From assembly GCF_042242105.1 (NCBI RefSeq), contig NC_092020.1, forward strand, positions 17,390,788-17,454,787: a DNA stretch of 64,000 nucleotides, in the 5' to 3' direction. This DNA is from Pempheris klunzingeri (Eukaryota; Chordata; Actinopteri; Acropomatiformes; Pempheridae). Below, piece by piece: positions 23,501 through 35,388 of the stretch (positions within the stretch are counted from its first letter, which is position 1; each line of letters starts with the position of its first letter). A program made the translations under genes and the position numbers. A model generated the notes under the pieces. That model ran no database searches and was not told the DNA's origin. It was given only the letters and a program-made list of their open reading frames with translations.

Positions 23501-26500
23501 TACTTGGGGTCTATGACCTCTCCGGTGACAGACAGCAGAGTTCCTCCTCTGGGATCGTTAGGCCCGTCTCCCAGCAGGCCTCTGGGGGGGATACCGCCGG
23601 GTCCTGAGAGAAGAGAATCACACATTCAGCCACATAAAAAACACGACACCCTACTAAGTGTTTTTCTATTCGTTGACCAGGGAATGTTTCCTGACTAATC
23701 CTCACATAACCATAAAAGCATGTGTTTGCTCAGGGTAGATATTTCAGGAAACAATCAGAGCTATTTGGGGATGATAAAGCACACAATAAAGTACAGAGTG
23801 ACCACATCAAACTGCCACAGCCCGATGTCACAACACACAGGGAGATATCTCAGAGTGTGATCAGGAACACGAAAATATAGGAAACAACATGAAAAACTGG
23901 TCTCTGATCAACATTAAGAGGGAGATTATAGGTTCAAAAACACATGTCTGTAAAAAAAACACACACTACTACTCCTACACAAACGGTCTGAGGTGAGAAT
24001 ATTTTCCTACTTGTGTCTTGTAACTCTGGTGTTATTTGGCCATTGGATGACGGGAGGCATGCGGAGAGAAGATCAAGTACAGCAGGTGTGTCAGTGTTCA
24101 GTTACGTTAGCCAAATCACTAATCACTAATAGCAGAAATCTGTAGCGATGCTAGTAAACAAAAGGCCTCAAAATTGTAAAGAAGTTCAATAAGGCAGGAT
24201 TAGATCTGTAGATGACAGTGAATGGAAGACGTCCATGTCCTCAAATCTCCTGTCATGCGAGATATGAAATAATTAGAATATTTCATTGTGTAATGTAATG
24301 CTCTCGTACAGCTTTAATGCACACGAGGGGTCACTGGCAGATTGCTTACTTCATGCTATATTATAGTTAAATGACAGCTAGAACGGAGCCTCCCTGATGT
24401 AGTTTTACTTTAATCAGAATTAACGTAGCGGAAATGTGGCTCATTAAACACATCAGTAGGATGTAATGTTTATTTGCACTGGCAAATGTTGATTGAAAAT
24501 GAAGAAATAACATGATGAGTACTCTCGGTTTGGTTATTTCAAACTGAACACATTCAAAGTAAAGGTCGGGGGCATGTTACAAATCAGCATTAAATGACAC
24601 TTTAATATGTTTCTTTTTTTTTTAGTTCACTGCATTCTGTTACAGTGGGAGCCCAGAGCTGGTTATAAGGGAGCAGCTAGAAGAAAGTGATGGGGTAAAG
24701 GACGTGTGAGCTGCTTTTTTAATCCTGTTGTCACTGGAAAAATGGCAAGAAATTGGACAGATTTTTGACAACTGATGCAGACAAACAGGAACACAACAAA
24801 GGAGCAGCCAAGAAGCTTGACTTGACAAGATTCCTTGAACAGTAACAAGGTTGTTAAAAGGTTTGCTCAGCTGTTTCATGTCATTCATGGTGAACTTACT
24901 CAGTTTTTAAAGCCCAGAAGCTTCTTTACCTCGTTTAGCAAGAATGACAAATGCACACATGAAAACTGACAAGGCCAACACAGCAGGACAGCCCTCTTAT
25001 ATGTCAAATGTTCATTTTTTCATCTTTATCCTGGCAACACAGTCATAAAGTATCATCTTTACCAACTATGATGTTTTAACTCTTTACGATTAAAATGACA
25101 AACACGAGCGGTTTGAATGCGTTCGTGTAGAATTCTACTTATTCATAAAAGGAGTGGGAGTTCTCATTTTAAATAAATGGCACAAAGGTATAGAGGAGAA
25201 GCATCCCACTGTGGCTAACTGACTTGGATTTTCCTCACAGTTTCATAGCAACAGCACCATGGCTAAAAATACAGAAAATGAGAGTGAATAGGCCTTTGGA
25301 GGCAGTAACGTGCCTCCATCCCAAACTCTGCAGCACGTGGCCTCAACATCTATGAACGATGTGATCCATCAGTCTGGACTGAGGACAGCTCACGTCAGTT
25401 CACAACTTTCTCAAACTACAAACTCTGCAAAGTGACTCCGAGAGTCATTTAATGGTGACGAGAGGTTTTAATATGGTTTGTCTTCTGTCAAAGACCTAAG
25501 ATGAGTCCACGCAGGGCATTGAAAGAAAAACAAGATATGACAAGGCATCCAAAAGGTGATTGAGCAACTACACCTGTCAGCATGGAAAATGTTCTTTGTT
25601 ACTTAGCATCTAAAGTACTCTTTTGTATTGACAGCCACTGAGCTGTACAATGCAGTCCAACTAGAAGAGTGCTGAGGGCGGAAAGCTTTCATTGTCTGCA
25701 CACACGGCTCTAAAATTCATTTGTAATGTTGTAATCTGGAGTTGACCAGCATACTATATACATGTGACACGTGTGTGTACGCTGTGCCACGGATACAAAC
25801 TGTTTTCACATTTCCACTATCGAAACATCTAAATAAATAAATATAAATATAATTTCAACACGACCTTTGTAATATGCTACAAAACCACTCCTAACCACTG
25901 TTTTGAAATGTCATATTTTTCTACCATTGAAGAAACATTACTTCCAACACTCACTACTTATTTACTGTAATATTATTTTTTTTTTTTTTTTTTTAAATAC
26001 AGTTTAGCTTGGCTTTAACACTGATAAACTAGTCATGCAAAAACATTTGGGCTTTGAGCCACATCAGTACTTTTACTCCTGCCCCAGACCTGTATCTGTT
26101 CACATGCAGCTTCATCCCCATGACATGGCGATTCTGCTTTGGTCATGGCTACCCTCAGATATCATAATCTACACACAAACACTTAAAAACTACTTCAAGG
26201 GCTGAATGTGTGAAGGGCGAAGGGGCTCCTATTTGGTTATGGTGGACATGCAGTGTAACAAACAGCAGGAAGCTAAAGCTGAACCCCAGAGGTAATGTAT
26301 ATTTGGACAGAGGCCTCTCCATAACAGGCCTGTGATCTGACTGGAGAACTGAGGGAGTGCAGCGATACCTTGAGGCCGCTCGATAGCAGCTTGGCCAGAC
26401 GATCCTGTGGGAGAATGCTGAAGATTTCCTGAGCCAGCATTAAAGTGAGAAGAACAGGAGACACAAAACTCAAGAGCGCAAAGCAGCACTTTAAGAGCAT

Positions 26501-26533
26501 TTTGAAGTGTGCTAATAACATTACTGTACATAT

Positions 26534-26573
<40 letters not shown>

Positions 26574-29500
26574 GAGTGAAGAGAGAACTTTTAAAGACTT
26601 AACGTCAGTAAATATGTTACATGTGGGCTCAACAGAACTAGCACTGAGGCTGCCAGACATTTTGGGAGGATTAAAAAAAAAAAAAAGCATCCTGAAGAGG
26701 CAATTTGATTATTCTGAGCAGCTCAGCTAATTACAAAGCTCTGGTGACACCTAGTGTACTAAAGAGCCATGACATGTCCAAAAGTGTACACGACTAGAGT
26801 AACTTTTCTTAAACTGTAACATTTACATGTAAAGAGCCATGAGGATGGAGGTTCCTTTCACTGCTACATGACAGTTTAAAGTCACTCTGACTTCTGAATG
26901 GAAAAGATAATAAATAAAAAATCCAATTAAATGTTGTTTTAAAAAAAAAACGGTTTTGGTGATCTGCTTCAATAAAAAATGCACAGGAAACACCACACTG
27001 TGACAGTTCATATGAAATAATGCAAAGCAGAAATAGATTGAGCCCCTTTTTAATGCAACCCGCAGACAAATTATTATCACTGTCGATCTGCTATCAAAGG
27101 CAAGACAACTTTATAATGACCAAAACGTGCGGCTTGGGTTTTCTGTTATATTCTAAAGCCATGAACTACCGTGGTAATCTATATTTGAAATGTAAGGATG
27201 ATGCAAAGCTGCATGCAGTTTGATGATTACCTGGAGGTCCCACTGGTCCTTGTCCCGATACCGGTCCTGGTCCCGGTCCAGGCATTGGTCCGGGAACAAC
27301 ACCCATGTTGGGGGGCTGCAACATTTGAGGGGCTCCGTTGACGTGCATTCCAGGCTTATCACATGACAAAACAACAACAGATAAGTAAATAGGAAAACAT
27401 AAATAATTCAACCGACACGACATAAATTCAGGAGCCTATAAAAGACGAGCATGCGTCGGCTCTGGCTGAGTCACAGGTCAGAATTCATCAAATATATTTA
27501 GTGAATCGTCACAGAACCAGACAACCAACTTGTTAGATACCTCCTTTTTCTGGGTGGAGTGACGGACTGTTTAGGTGAACAGAGGTGTCATGTGACTGTT
27601 ACTTTAGAGAATAGGCACTGTTCTACTTACCACAGGCTGCGGCTGAGACACCGGCACGTTGGCCTGTGCAGGCGGTGGATTGGCCACTGGTGCTCCTCCA
27701 CCCTGCCCACTTGGAATCAGAGACGGGACTGTAGTTTGACGGTGGAGCATTTTCTGTGTGTGGAGTATATGGAACATCATCTCTAAAAATTGTGTAATGG
27801 CTCAAGAATGCAGAGTAGCTTTCAGCTCCCTTCGCTAATGACCAGATCGCAGTCAGGTGAAGTTAGCATTCACATACCTTGCTCAAATAAGCATAATACA
27901 TTGTAAGATTTGGCTGCTCCCTTCATACACAAGTCAGCATTTCTTACCAAGGCTATCTCAGGGTCGACAATCCGCATGACCACTTGGGCCTGCAGCAGAG
28001 CGTAGGCCAGCTGAGGGTTCTGCAGCAGCATGTTTCTCGCCTCCTGAGGACTGTTCTGCACACATAGCTGGAGAGAGAGAAATCAGAAATACAGTATTGA
28101 AGACTGCATGGAAAATCAGATTTGAAAAGAGCAAAAAAACTTAACAAAAGCATGAATCCATCCCATTTACACAGAAACAGCTCCTCATTAATACAAAAAA
28201 AAAAAAAAAAAAGGTTTTGTATGTTTTTACTTCCTGACAGGTTTGCTACCCACTTGTGATTCAGAGACATGTCCATAAACAACCACAGTGGCTGCATCAG
28301 CACAAAACATTAAACAGAGACGTGCAACGATGTCTCTGCTATCAGAATTGGAGCCCAAACACTCACTCTCTGATCAGTGTATGGAGCTGTCCATCTGACA
28401 CAAGCTTAGTGCAAGAAAACACTTTTCCTGTCGGAGGAAAAATGTCTGCAGTGTGGTGTTTGTTTGAGCTTAATGAAGCAGACTGCCAGATGTGCAAAGA
28501 TAGGGCTTCTCTGGCAGAGCGAGAGAGAGAGAGAGAGACAGACTGCACAGCACAGCCTCCGTTAATGAAAGGGAAGGAAGAGCATCTGCATACAGTTGTC
28601 ATCCTGGAGGGGATTCGAGTTGAGATAAACATTTGTCACCATCTTTTCTGGGGACTTAAGACAATCAGCAGCATTAAACATACAGTCTGAGAACAGGACT
28701 TTTGGGAAAAACTATTATACTCTCAATTATATTATTATTCTTTGTCAGATATTTTTTAATTTCACTTTGAAACCCTCAGCAGCATTCAGCATGTTCAATC
28801 ACATGTGGCGTTATTATTTGGTACATTTGCTCTATTTTAGGGAGGCTGTACTGATGTGCAAATATGTGAGCATACATTCACCAGAATATATCATAAATAT
28901 TAATGCATCAGTTCCAGAGATCAAGTCATCATACATACACAACTGCCCCTTAACCATTCCCAGGCAAGAGACTGTGTTTCTCTACTTTATCAGCCTCACG
29001 GAATCTCTCATTAACCCCAAACATGAATGTATTGCACTTTACTTTCCCTTTTTTTTTTAATGAAGGATCATACATACAGTCTACACAGTGCACACATGTA
29101 GACTTTAGGTTTCCCTCAAAAAAAGAAATGTCTTAAGTTATAACACCATGAGAGCTCTTTATAGATCAGTAATTGAAGTCATCAGTGACGTGTGAGGTTT
29201 TTGATGAAACTGACGGGGACGGAGAGTTTACAACAGCTTTATAACCACCAAATTTACTAAGTAAAATAAACAGATGTAGTCAAAGTAACTTTTATTTCCT
29301 GGTGTTTTTATTGTTTACATTTGTTTATTACATTTGCCTCTTTTCTGCCTGTATTCTTCTGTTGAGTTCGGACTTCTGAGTTTTTACTGTAGGCTACATA
29401 TTTATTGTTGAACTTGTGCTTTCTATTGTCTCTGGTGTATTTGTTGTTGAGCTTTATGTATTGTAAAAGGCCCATCTAGAGACGGACATTGCAAACTAAC

Positions 29501-31106
29501 TTAGCTATACATGCTGTGATGCGAAGCATCGGTTTATGCTACATGCTTGTCCCTATACAAATAAACATTAAATAACTAATTACTCACATTTTACTCAGAT
29601 CAAACATGTTATTAAGCTTTCTGAGTTCATAGGGGTCAGCTACTAGAAGGTGGATTATTTACAAGAGGGTCATAACCAATAACAGAAACAACAAATTACT
29701 TACCAGCTACATCTTACATTGAGTAGAATGGCACACAAGCTATTTTTGACGCTCACGTCGATTCAATACTAACACACAGGAAGGGGTAACAAGCACGACC
29801 AGAGCTACTGATATGTTGATTGACAGTCAGATGAACCAATCACATTGTAAGTTTTTGAACAGAGAACGGGGTGACGGTGTAAAGCAGTACACAGGATGGT
29901 TCTGCTGTTTCCGAGTGCACCTCTTACTGAAATACGAGTAAATCGAAGTATTCAACATCTCTCTCAAGTGCTAAATTAATCAATTAAAATGTCTGTAGGA
30001 AAGGGAAAAGCTAGGTCGGTTAGACCAGCAACATACTTGAAAATCTGAGTCCACCCCAAGGAAACGCCTGGTAGTAAAAACAGACAACCAAAAGCCAGCG
30101 TACCTTCATCTGTTTCATGAGTTCAAACATCTGCTCAGGAGGGAGACTGGCCACAGCTCTGCTGATGGACTCTGGTGCCTCCTGTGGCTGGATGCTATCT
30201 CCATAAGGAGACTCAATAATGGGGGCCCCTGTTCCCAAACCTGTGCAACCCAGAAATAGCAGAGAACTGTGAACACAGCACTTCAGCTTGAAATAATGCC
30301 AAGACGACTTAATGCCAAGCTTACTTTTAAGCTCTTCCTTGTTTTTCTCACTGGCTGCGTTGTCAACTCGGAGAGCCCGACCACTGAACTCTCTCCCGTT
30401 CAGGTTCCGCATGGCACTGAGGGCTGTCTCCTGGTCTTGGTATTCACAGAAGCCATATCCCTTTGGCTTCCCTGTCTCTCTGTCATACACTAACCTGAGA
30501 ACAAGAAGACACACACTCACAGAGCTGACTCAAACAAACCCATGTTATACTGAACAATAACACACACACAACCATACGAGCCTGTTGTTAAAACACCAGT
30601 GTTTAACAGGACAAAATCAGATTTTTATATCAGGGGTCTGCAGCACATAATCATGGCGAACTTATCTCCACGTTACTGAAACTGAATGGGACCTGCTTTA
30701 ACTCACCTGAAGCTGACAACAAGTCCGACTTCAGAAAAGATGTCTTTCAGCTGCTCCTCTGTGGCTTCATACGGAATGTTCCCCACTAAAATAAGTATTA
30801 GATATGACAAACCTTAACGCAATGAAAAATAAATGCGCCTTTTCATGTAAAGGTTTCATGTAAGGCGTTAATTTTACTCCCTCGTTGTCTAGCTAACGGT
30901 CAAACTACGTTAGCAAGCTTTAGCTTCATTAGCCCTTGGTTTGTTTACTTATTGTGTACCGGACGGATAAAACTGCCTGCAACCGATGGAGTAACAGCGA
31001 CAGACTTACCAAACACTGATCGTAATGATCGATCAACAGCTGGGTCTCTATTCGCAGCGGCGGCGGCGGCAGCAGCAGCAGCCGCGGCGGCAGCGACGTT
31101 CGCCAT
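20543..31106 (-). CDS. cstf2: cleavage stimulation factor subunit 2, CstF-64 (13 exons)
   Basis: Exons (transcript order): 31010-31106, 30707-30785, 30325-30494, 30104-30240, 27948-28067, 27631-27753, 27231-27354, 26369-26404, 23504-23603, 22712-22911, 22107-22228, 21111-21194, 20543-20668. Phase is continuous; 505 aa. CstF-64 binds GU-rich RNA downstream of the AAUAAA signal and helps pre-mRNA 3' cleavage in the nucleus. The N-terminal RRM (about residues 30-110) is very conserved ([22 protein letters not shown]). The hinge that binds CstF-77/symplekin has [15 protein letters not shown] and [19 protein letters not shown] Pro/Gly/Arg-rich middle follows. The C-terminal Pcf11-binding helix bundle has [19 protein letters not shown]. 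The protein ends KTAGGAP. Oddities: 14 consecutive alanines after MANV, absent from the human protein, and no array of MEAR(A/G) repeats as in human CSTF2. The 36-base exon 8 is the least certain. Confidence 0.93.
26369..26404 (-). CDS. cstf2: candidate 36-base exon 8 of cstf2
   Basis: Preceded by CTCCCACAG and followed by a non-ideal donor (GTATCG). It keeps phase 1 in and phase 1 out and would encode [11 protein letters not shown], loosely like the SMERGQ part of human CSTF2. Skipping it would also keep the frame, so it may be alternatively spliced. Confidence 0.55.
26535..26570. repeat. (CA)n microsatellite
   Basis: About 18 CA units in cstf2 intron 7. Confidence 0.95.
31053..31094 (-). 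repeat. cstf2: 14-codon alanine run in cstf2 exon 1
   Basis: Forty-two bases of GCN codons (mixed GCG, GCT and GCC) encode 14 alanines between MANV and NRDPAVDRS. Mixed codon use suggests a run that is not a recent pure-repeat expansion. The flanking [12 protein letters not shown] is the normal start of the CstF-64 RRM. Confidence 0.95.
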
Positions 31107-31479
31107 TTTGGGGACAGAAATGAGTGAAACACCAGGAAGTGAAGCTGAGACGATATCCGTTTGAGCACCGATAAGGCCGCATTCAAACACCAACCGTGCC
31201 ACCTTTCCCAACCTCTTAACACTCCTACGCGGTTCGCTGTATTTTTCTCACTTTTTTTATAATTAACAAGCCACGGACAATAAATATTGTTATTCTTAGC
31301 ACAAGAAAAGACAGGGTCAGAGTGGGAGGAAAAACAGATGGCGCTGTTGTCCGCAGTTGAGGGAGCTACTTGCTCGGACCGCCTTCCAGCGCTGTGACGA
31401 AGAAGAAGAAAAAAAGAAATGCTATTAACTGTTTTAATTCCTCATTTAAAAGTTGAACAAGTGAGGAAACGCGCCCAAA
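31107..31479. promoter_or_regulatory. CpG-rich cstf2 promoter, possibly bidirectional
   Basis: GC- and CpG-enriched interval just before the cstf2 start, with no TATA box seen. It is followed on the + strand by an ATG with a good splice donor at 31480. The layout resembles the short divergent promoters common in vertebrates. No transcript evidence is available. Confidence 0.5.
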
Positions 31480-31519
31480 ATGGCCCCGAAGCTCCAGTCT
31501 TTCCACAACAGACGTTTTG
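31480..31519 (+). other. possible divergent first coding exon
   Basis: AAAATGGCCCCG gives an acceptable start context. The short frame MAPKLQSFHNRRF ends at a consensus donor (TTTTGGTGAGTC) about 40 bases later. I do not recognise the peptide and found no partner exon downstream. It could be a first exon of an unknown gene, a promoter-associated non-coding RNA, or chance. Confidence 0.25.
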
Positions 31520-33015
31520 GTGAGTCATTATTTGCGGATTATGAAGCTAATTTGTCTTTAAATTGCTCATTAGCTAACGTTTCTTACTGTGAATTCAGGC
31601 GTGGGGGCCTGTTGGTCCTCATTGAACAGTTAACACCTGTAAAGCCTGGTGACATATTTAAGGATAATCAATAAATAACAACCAAAACTTCATTTATTAA
31701 CTGGTTATTCTTATACAGGCAAGGAGATAATGTTTGGCTAAATGTACCCATGTATGAAGTGAACCTGTTGTAAAGTATGGTGGCTGGTGCACCTGGATAA
31801 CAACACAACGTTAATTATAACGGATTTCTTAATTGGTACATTTAAAATGTGAAAATCTTCAATGATGGATGCATGAATCTACAAAATTATTTAAACAAGC
31901 TGTCAAAACTCACTCTCCCATCACACTATTAGCTTGTGTCCTGCTTTAACTTTAACCTCTTTGAGGTTTCACCCACATTAATTTATGACCTTAATTCATA
32001 GTCATTAGTTCAGTATTTTGCATCCCAAGATGCATCTCAGTAGCCCATGTGTGTTTGGGCTGTTTTAAAATAAAGTCAGAATGTGACAATTAAAGCAGGA
32101 GACTGATTAATTGTTTATTTTAATATTCCAGTGGCTCATCCAGCCCTCATTAATGTCTAATAAGAGCTGCTCATTAACTTGTGTGTTCAGTTGTCTTTTG
32201 TTGTCTTGTAGAGATGTGCAAGTATATCAGCAAATGGTATAATGACTAATGACATAAAGATTATGGCTAACGGCTATAAATGAAGGTGATATGCCAATAT
32301 TTGGTAAACTTTCCATCAGTTCCTGTTTTGTGTCAGGTTTGTTTGCTCTTTCAAATTATTTCAGGCATGTTTTTTCTTAGTTTAATTTTGACAAGCTGCT
32401 TGGTTAAGCCTATAAACTTTATTGGTACATGTTTAAACAACAGACATCAGTATGAATTCTCTGTGATGTAATCCTTAGAGTACCATCGCTGATCTTCATC
32501 AGTTGTTTCTTCTGCCGAGACCGTTGGTTAGTTGGTTATAATCTAAAAGCAGCTTTTTCATCAAACTGTGGACCTTGGGCCATGAACAAATTTATCAGAT
32601 GTTGGTGGTATTGACATAACAGAGGTGTCAACACAACAGAGATCGTAGTCTGAATGCTAGGAGTATGTTTGCAGAATCACAGAGTCAATAAACCTAAATA
32701 TTTAAGCAATATAAATCATGGATTTGCTGCGTACCAGCAAGTTGGAGAAGTGTGAGGTTTTGCACCATGCCACATAATCATCTTTACCGCAACAAGTATA
32801 TCAACTGTATGGGTTTATGTTATTTATTTTTTATTCACCAACTACATAAAATATCAAAAATCCATAATATTTTATGGATCCCATTCGTTGTTTAGGTAAA
32901 CTGTAGGCACACCAGTCACATGTAGAGAGCAGATTGCAGCAAATGTCGGCAGATTTCTCTGTAACGCTTGTGTAATCCTGATGTATATAATCAGTGTAAT
33001 AAGGCTAATGACTAG

Positions 33016-33556
33016 GGTATCGACTGATGATTATTTTCATGATTGATAAATATACTGATAACTTTCTTGATTTGGTGTATACATTTGTAAAAATGCCTTT
33101 TGTAATTTACCACAGCCAAAGGAGACGCTTCCAAATGTGCAGTTTTATCCAACCAACAATCCCAAACCCAAATATCTTCAGCTTGAGAAAGAAATATGAG
33201 AAAGAAAAGCAGTAAATCGTCACATTTAAGGAGCAGGAACCACCAAATGTTTTAAAATTTGGCTTGAAAAAAATCTCATCTCAAAATCTATTTAATCTGA
33301 AAGGCATTTTATGGTTGCTTCCTGGCTCTGGTTTGTTTTTATTTGTCAAACAACTTGTGCTTTTGTTTGTTGTATTCATTTATTCAAATGCTTTTAGCAT
33401 TTTTTTATGACTGTGAAGCACTTTTTTAACCCTAGTTTTGAAAACTGATATATAAATGAAGTTTTACTTACTTACTAATGCGATCACTTGATTATCAAAA
33501 TAGCTGCTGATTAATTTTCTGTCATTTGAATAGCTAATTATATCGTTGCAACTCTA
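33016..33556. mobile_element. hAT-like MITE (GCTGCAACTAAT family), long copy
   Basis: The left end GACTGATGATTATTTTCATG and the right end ATATCGTTGCAACTCTA are the inverted ends of the family. The inside includes CCAAACCCAAATATCTTCAG and CACATTTAAGGAGCAGGAAC, as in the copy at 19401. A central insertion makes it longer than usual. Confidence 0.65.
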
Positions 33557-33942
33557 ATTTTCTACATGTAATGTAATATGTAAGTATTAGGACACGTCAT
33601 GAAAAGGGAATGATACACAATTAATGTAATTATTCATGGTGCATTGCTGATTTGTTCTTATGGACACATACCACTAATACTGTGTATTCAAAGTGGTATG
33701 TGGTAGTAATTTGAGGCATAATAGCTCCAACATACAGTGTTTTGTTTTAAGTTGTATGAAAATAGTCATAATCATGAAGCTTTTACATCAACATTACAGT
33801 AGGTCAGTAAGTCCAATACAACAGATCTGCCACAAGTTCAACATTTAGGAAGAGTATAATGTTCAGCTTTTGTTTTTTGTTTTACTGTTTTACTTTTACT
33901 CAAGTAAGAGTACCAAAACCTCAATGGAATAATAATCTTAGT

Positions 33943-34460
33943 TAAAGGGATAGTTTGGATATTTTAAAGTGGGGTTGTATGAGGCACCTATCCGTAGTCA
34001 GTGCTGGTCTGCCACTGCCTCGCTCGGTTTGTTTGGCTGTGTTTCTGTGAGACTTCATATGGTTAGCTCAGATCCAAACTAATGTGTTAGTTCACTGATT
34101 GAGGCAGCGGTAGCATGGCCAACTCCTGCGTTCTGGGAGGTAAAATGAATGTTTTTTTCAATGGAGTCTGGTGGCTTTGAAGCAAGCGAAGAAAGAGGAA
34201 GAGAAGACAGGTTCAGTTCTTGTCTGAAAGAGCTGTCTGATGGCAAAGTAATGTGATGAAAATATTCTGAAGACAGCATACAATAGATTTTCTGTTTATT
34301 GGGGAGGAGTGGGGTTTTTTAGGTGGCTAAAATACATTTTCCAGCCAACTCCGTCCACAGCAGTACATCACTTAATATCTGTACCAGGACTCCTGGCTGC
34401 TTCTCCAAACTGTATTTCCGTTGTGGGTGACACGCTAACTATGGATATGTACCTCCAAAG
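33943..34460. mobile_element. foldback MITE, family A copy 1
   Basis: Starts TTAAAGGGATAGTTTGGAT and contains CAATGGAGTCTGGTGGCTTT and TTTTTTAGGTGGCTAAAATA, all shared with the full copy at 56309-57060. The right end looks truncated. Confidence 0.7.
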
Positions 34461-34479
34461 TGATTTGACCTATCACTTT

Positions 34480-34890
34480 GAGTAAAAGCAAGTAAAAGTA
34501 CTCATTATGCAAAATTTGTCCCATTCAAACTGTTGCCTTTATAATATATCCATTGTTAGGATTTTATTCCTGATTCATTACTGTTCGAGCAGCATCTGAA
34601 TGTCGTCAAGGTGCAGCTAATTTAAACAACTCTATACTGTTTTGTAGTTTAACTATGTAAGCATGAATATTTTATAAACAGATTATATGTTTTACTCATA
34701 AAATCTTTATCAAAAAGTAACTAATTGCTGTCACATTAATGTAGTGAAGGGAAAAGTACAAAATGTTCCTCAGCAATGTGGTGAAGTAGAAGTGTGAAGT
34801 AGCATAAAATGGAAATACTTAAGTAAAGAACAAGTACAGTACCTCAGTTTTGTACTTAAGTACTTAAGTACAGCCCTTATAAAAATAGTC
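34480..34890. repeat. dispersed teleost repeat (AAGTACAAGTACCT family), partial
   Basis: Carries AGTAAAAGCAAGTAAAAGTACT at the left and GGAAATACTTAAGTAAAG, then TTTTGTACTTAAGTACTTAA, at the right. These are the recognisable segments of a common fish element that is also seen at 17866-18646. Confidence 0.55.
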
Positions 34891-35315
34891 ACACCCCAAC
34901 AGTGACTATAGGTTTATTATTTAGGTTGTAGCGAGTGGTGATGCTGCGCTGGACTGCATTATATTGAAATGGGCTGTTGTTCAGCTCACCTCCTACTTTT
35001 AAATGCCAAAACATCAGAAACACTTGTCAGTATAATGCAGTCCAGTTCAGCACCAAACCATAATATTCAATATTATTAAACATATAGTTCGACTAACACT
35101 GTTGATCAAACCTGAACATTATTGTCTTGGTGAAGATGAAATTTATGGCTGAGCCGTTGTATTGGATTACATCAGACTTTACAAAGGTGACCAATAAAGT
35201 GATCATTAAGTGGGTGTTGTAGGGTTTAGCAGACAATGCGGTAACGTACCAATTTTTACAGATATAGTTAACTTAGACGGAATGCGGAAGCATCTTCGGG
35301 ACAGAAAATAGATCC

Positions 35316-35388
35316 TGGTTCCACTGGGGCTCGAACCCAGGACCTTCTGCGTGTAAAGCAGACGTGATAACCGCTACACTATGGAACC
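35316..35388 (-). tRNA. tRNA-Val (anticodon UAC)
   Basis: A 73-base cloverleaf on the minus strand. The acceptor stem GGTTCCA pairs with TGGAACC, with A as discriminator. The D-arm has TAGTGTAGCGG (A box). The anticodon loop TTTACAC has TAC at 35353-35355, and the T-arm has GGTTCGAGCCC (B box, 35327-35337). There is no intron and CCA is not encoded. A TTTT run about ten bases past the end (AAAA on + at about 35306) is the expected Pol III terminator. It looks intact and decodes GUA valine codons. Confidence 0.95.

Larger units (their letters stand above)
31520..35300. other. gene-poor interval with transposon remnants
   Basis: AT-rich sequence without a supportable gene. It contains a hAT-like MITE (33016-33556), a foldback element (33943-34460) and part of a 'aagtacaagtacct' type repeat (34480-34890). 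The remainder looks unique and unremarkable. Confidence 0.6.
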
